Positions 6,941 to 9,121 of a stretch of DNA of 9,121 nt are shown in pieces. Both the position numbers and the translations under genes were made by a program. The DNA comes from Synechococcus sp. UW140 (GTDB lineage Bacteria; Cyanobacteriota; Cyanobacteriia; PCC-6307; Cyanobiaceae): contig CAMDWF010000073.1 of assembly GCA_945878795.1 (NCBI GenBank), positions 1-9,121 on the forward strand. The letters are read 5' to 3'. The notes under the pieces are model-generated. The model made no database searches, was not told the DNA's origin, and saw only the letters and a list, made by a program, of their open reading frames with translations. How positions within the stretch are numbered: the first letter of the stretch is position 1; the number at the start of each line of letters is the position of its first letter.

Positions 6941-8747
6941 GCTCAGCCGGTTCGATGGTTTTCCAGTGGGTCGCCAGGTTTATTTGTTTGCGGCCCTCAC
7001 GGTGGTTCCGGTTCTCTGGGCCGGTTCGGTTGGTGCCCAATCGTCTCCGCTGCCGGGCCCAAGGCCCCCAGGCAGCACGTTCGTGGGGCCTTCGGCCTTA
7101 GAACCCCAGCAGGCCTTGCCGCGGGCGCCGCAGGTGAAGGGGCCGCGGCCCCGGGTCAATCCCAGCCTGCTGCCCCCAGCGGCCACCGTGCTGCCAGCCA
7201 ACGACCCCGACCTGGCTTCGCCCCCGCCGCTAGCATTGCCAGTGAAGCCTTCCCAGGTACGCATCCGCGAATTGCGCCCCCTAGGACTAGATCAAGTCGA
7301 GACCATCGCCGAGGTCAACAACCCCAACCTCAAGGCCCTCGCCATCCAGGTCGAGGAAGCCCAATCGCTACTGAGAGCTGAGATCTCCCGCTGGTATCCG
7401 ACGATTCAGTTGGGGGCGAGCCAGTTCCCGGCCTATTCGACCAGCCAGTCCTACCGCCCAACGGTCTTCAATTCACAGATTACAGGCTATTCCACCAACT
7501 CGATCACGGCTATGGATGCCGTGCTCAAGGCTAGTTGGGCTTTGATTGATCCCCAGCGGACCCCCCGGATTGCTGCAGCCCGTGATCGCTATGAGAAGGC
7601 CAAGAATGCCTATCTCATTGGTTTGCGGGACTTGAGGTTGCAAGCAGCAGAGGCCTATTTCGATCTCCAATCCGCCGACGAACAGGTGCGCATTGGCCAA
7701 GAATCCGTGCGGGCATCCCTGGTCAGCTTACGGGATGCCCGCTCCCGTTTCCAGGCCGGCGTAGCCACCAAGCTCGAAGTGCTTCAGGCCGAAACGCAGC
7801 TGGCCCGCGACCAACAGCTGCTCACCAATGCCTTGGCCGGCAATGGGGGGGCGGGCCTCGGCCAGGCGGATGCCCGTCGCCAGTTGGCTTCCCTGCTCTC
7901 CTTGCCCCAGGATGTCACCCCAGTGGCGAAGGACCCATCCAGGGTGGTGGGGGCCTGGATCCCCTCCCTGGAGGAGAGCATTATCGCCGCATTTGCTTAC
8001 CGCGAAGAACTCGATGATATCTTGCTCGATATCTCGATTGCCAATAGCGAAGCCAATGCTGAGCTAGCTGCATCCCAGCCGTTACTAAGTATTGTCAATA
8101 CTTTGAGTGCCGCCCATTCCTATGGATCCAATTATACTGACTATGTAAACAGCATTCAGCCCGCCCCTGCCAATCAAAATGTTCTCGGCCAGACTAGCTG
8201 GAGTGTTGATAATGCCATCGGCCTGAATCTCAGTTGGACCCTCTTCGATGGCGGCCGCTCCAGGGCCCTTTATCGCCTCAACAAACAAAAGGCCAATGAG
8301 GGTCGCTATCGATTCGCCCAGCGCCGCGACCAGATCCGCATCGAGGTTGAACGAAGCTTCTTTGAACTCCAGCGCAACAATCTCAACATCTCCACCAACG
8401 CTCAGGAGGTGCTTTCCACCCGGGAATCTCTGAGGCTGGCTCGCCTGCGTTTCCAGGCCGGGGTCACCACCCAGCGGGAGGTGGTCGACACCCAGCGCGA
8501 TCTCACCCAGGCCGAGGTCCGTTATGCCCTGGCGATCTCCACCTACAACAAGAGTCTTGCCGACTTGCGCCGCCGCACCGGTCTCGATCAGATCGCCCTC
8601 TGTCCCCGTCCCTCCCTGCCGGATCGTCGCCCCCCAACCCCTGGTCTCGAAAGCGCTCCGGTCGAACTGCAACCGGTGGTGCCTGCCTGTGCCGCTTCCT
8701 TTTTCCGTGCCCCCATGGGACAGGCCTCGTCGCTCCCATCCCGTTGA
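6927..8747 (+). CDS. tolC: TolC-type outer-membrane efflux/secretion channel
   Basis: TolC proteins form trimeric channels from the periplasm through the outer membrane, serving type I secretion and drug efflux. The 606-residue product has the two-fold repeat of the OEP family: repeat 1 about 120-325, repeat 2 about 345-555. Matching helix motifs are RFQAGVATKLEVLQAETQLA (274-293) and RFQAGVTTQREVVDTQRDLT (508-527). Barrel-strand segments include LNLSWTLFDGG (433-443). The signal peptide is residues 1-37, cut probably after VGA. A proline-rich segment (41-108, 21 prolines) precedes the channel domain, and a 50-residue unconserved tail follows it. The ATG at 6927 is preferred over a longer reading from 6840 because the signal peptide begins there; it overlaps the preceding gene by 14 bp. 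The partners (inner-membrane pump, adaptor) are not in the window, so the cargo is unknown. The symbol is by family; the cyanobacterial gene may carry another name. Confidence 0.93.
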   Translation: MALPKLSRFDGFPVGRQVYLFAALTVVPVLWAGSVGAQSSPLPGPRPPGSTFVGPSALEPQQALPRAPQVKGPRPRVNPSLLPPAATVLPANDPDLASPPPLALPVKPSQVRIRELRPLGLDQVETIAEVNNPNLKALAIQVEEAQSLLRAEISRWYPTIQLGASQFPAYSTSQSYRPTVFNSQITGYSTNSITAMDAVLKASWALIDPQRTPRIAAARDRYEKAKNAYLIGLRDLRLQAAEAYFDLQSADEQVRIGQESVRASLVSLRDARSRFQAGVATKLEVLQAETQLARDQQLLTNALAGNGGAGLGQADARRQLASLLSLPQDVTPVAKDPSRVVGAWIPSLEESIIAAFAYREELDDILLDISIANSEANAELAASQPLLSIVNTLSAAHSYGSNYTDYVNSIQPAPANQNVLGQTSWSVDNAIGLNLSWTLFDGGRSRALYRLNKQKANEGRYRFAQRRDQIRIEVERSFFELQRNNLNISTNAQEVLSTRESLRLARLRFQAGVTTQREVVDTQRDLTQAEVRYALAISTYNKSLADLRRRTGLDQIALCPRPSLPDRRPPTPGLESAPVELQPVVPACAASFFRAPMGQASSLPSR

Positions 8748-8755
8748 CGCCTTGT

Positions 8756-9121
8756 GTGGTCGTGCAGAAGCCCCTTTCCCTGCTGGCGATTCTTCGACTG
8801 GGGCTTTTCCAGGCCTGCCTGGGGGCTTTGGCGGTCATTTTTTCCGGGCTGTTGAACAGGGTGATGCTCAGCGAGCTGGGTTATCCGGGTTTGTTGGTGG
8901 GCGGTGCCCTGGCCTTTGAGCAATTCATGGCGCCCTCGAGGGTGCTGTTTGGCCAGATCTCCGATGGCTATCCCCTCTTCGGTCGCCGCCGGGTGCCCTA
9001 TGTGCTGTTGGGCACCCTGCTCTTCAGTGGGCTGGCGGTGCTGGCGGTTCCCCTGATTTTTCAGGTGGGGCGTCTGCTCAATGCCGGCAGCCAGCCTGGT
9101 CTGGCCCTGGGGATTGCGGCT
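8756..9121 (+). CDS. BCD/PucC-family transporter (MFS), N-terminal part, runs off the window
   Basis: The first 122 codons of a membrane protein of the bacteriochlorophyll-delivery (BCD) branch of the major facilitator superfamily, related to purple-bacterial PucC and LhaA. Visible are PLSLLAILRLGLFQ (6-19), a first helix (about 13-32), GLLNRVMLSEL (31-41), a second helix region (44-60), and SRVLFGQISDGYPLFGRRR (61-79), the family's form of the loop motif between helices 2 and 3. A third helix follows (about 82-103). PucC relatives assist assembly of pigment-binding proteins; the cyanobacterial members are thought to handle chlorophyll, but their role is not settled. The start is ambiguous: GTG at 8756 or 8762, or TTG at 8744 overlapping the tolC stop. 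No Shine-Dalgarno is seen. The gap to tolC is 8-14 bp, so it probably shares the transcript. The truncation is the window edge. Confidence 0.88.
   Translation, partial: MVVQKPLSLLAILRLGLFQACLGALAVIFSGLLNRVMLSELGYPGLLVGGALAFEQFMAPSRVLFGQISDGYPLFGRRRVPYVLLGTLLFSGLAVLAVPLIFQVGRLLNAGSQPGLALGIAA

Noticed and set aside
7747..8465. Near-identical DNA stretches (CGTTTCCAGGCCGG) 702 bp apart in tolC
   Set aside because: They encode the equivalent RFQAGV motif of the two internal repeats that all OEP-family proteins have; not a recent duplication or a mobile repeat.

Overview
The window looks like the chromosome of a GC-rich picocyanobacterium of the marine Synechococcus / Cyanobium type. It carries psbU, the lumenal 12 kDa photosystem II subunit, which Prochlorococcus generally lacks. 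It also has several families that are cyanobacterial or nearly so: DUF3120, the TIGR03279 PDZ/radical-SAM-like protein and a five-helix VKOR fused to thioredoxin. Base composition is high in GC, and only one copy of the HIP1 octamer (GCGATCGC) was found, so this is not a HIP1-rich freshwater lineage. I see no insertion sequence, tRNA, rRNA, CRISPR array or phage gene. The region is core chromosome, not an island.

Left part (1-3105). A truncated rimO (ribosomal protein S12 methylthiotransferase) runs leftward off the window edge. Diverging from it across about 35 bp is a VKOR-thioredoxin fusion, which makes disulfide bonds outside the cytoplasm. Its 3' end overlaps, tail to tail, the 3' end of nadB (L-aspartate oxidase, NAD biosynthesis) by 25 bp.

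Middle (3189-4491). psbU lies on the minus strand with a strong Shine-Dalgarno sequence, a Sec signal peptide and its own intrinsic terminator, so it looks like an insulated unit. Behind it, on the same strand, is a GTG-started membrane protein of unknown function (DUF3120).

Right part (4598-9121). Four genes run rightward with little or no space between them: uppP (undecaprenyl-diphosphatase, lipid carrier recycling), a TIGR03279 protein of unknown function, a TolC-type outer-membrane channel whose start overlaps it by 14 bp, and a truncated BCD/PucC-family transporter that starts 8-14 bp after tolC. They are probably co-transcribed. The 106 bp between DUF3120 and uppP is the likely divergent control region. 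It contains two AGGTTA(T/A)T direct repeats exactly 22 bp apart, the phasing of a Pho box with a degenerate middle repeat.

No clearly new system is present. The best leads are the uncharacterised TIGR03279 protein translationally linked to tolC, the Pho-box-like repeats before uppP, the AT-rich patch in a predicted surface loop of TolC, and a two-cysteine tail on TolC that the nearby disulfide-forming enzyme could oxidise.
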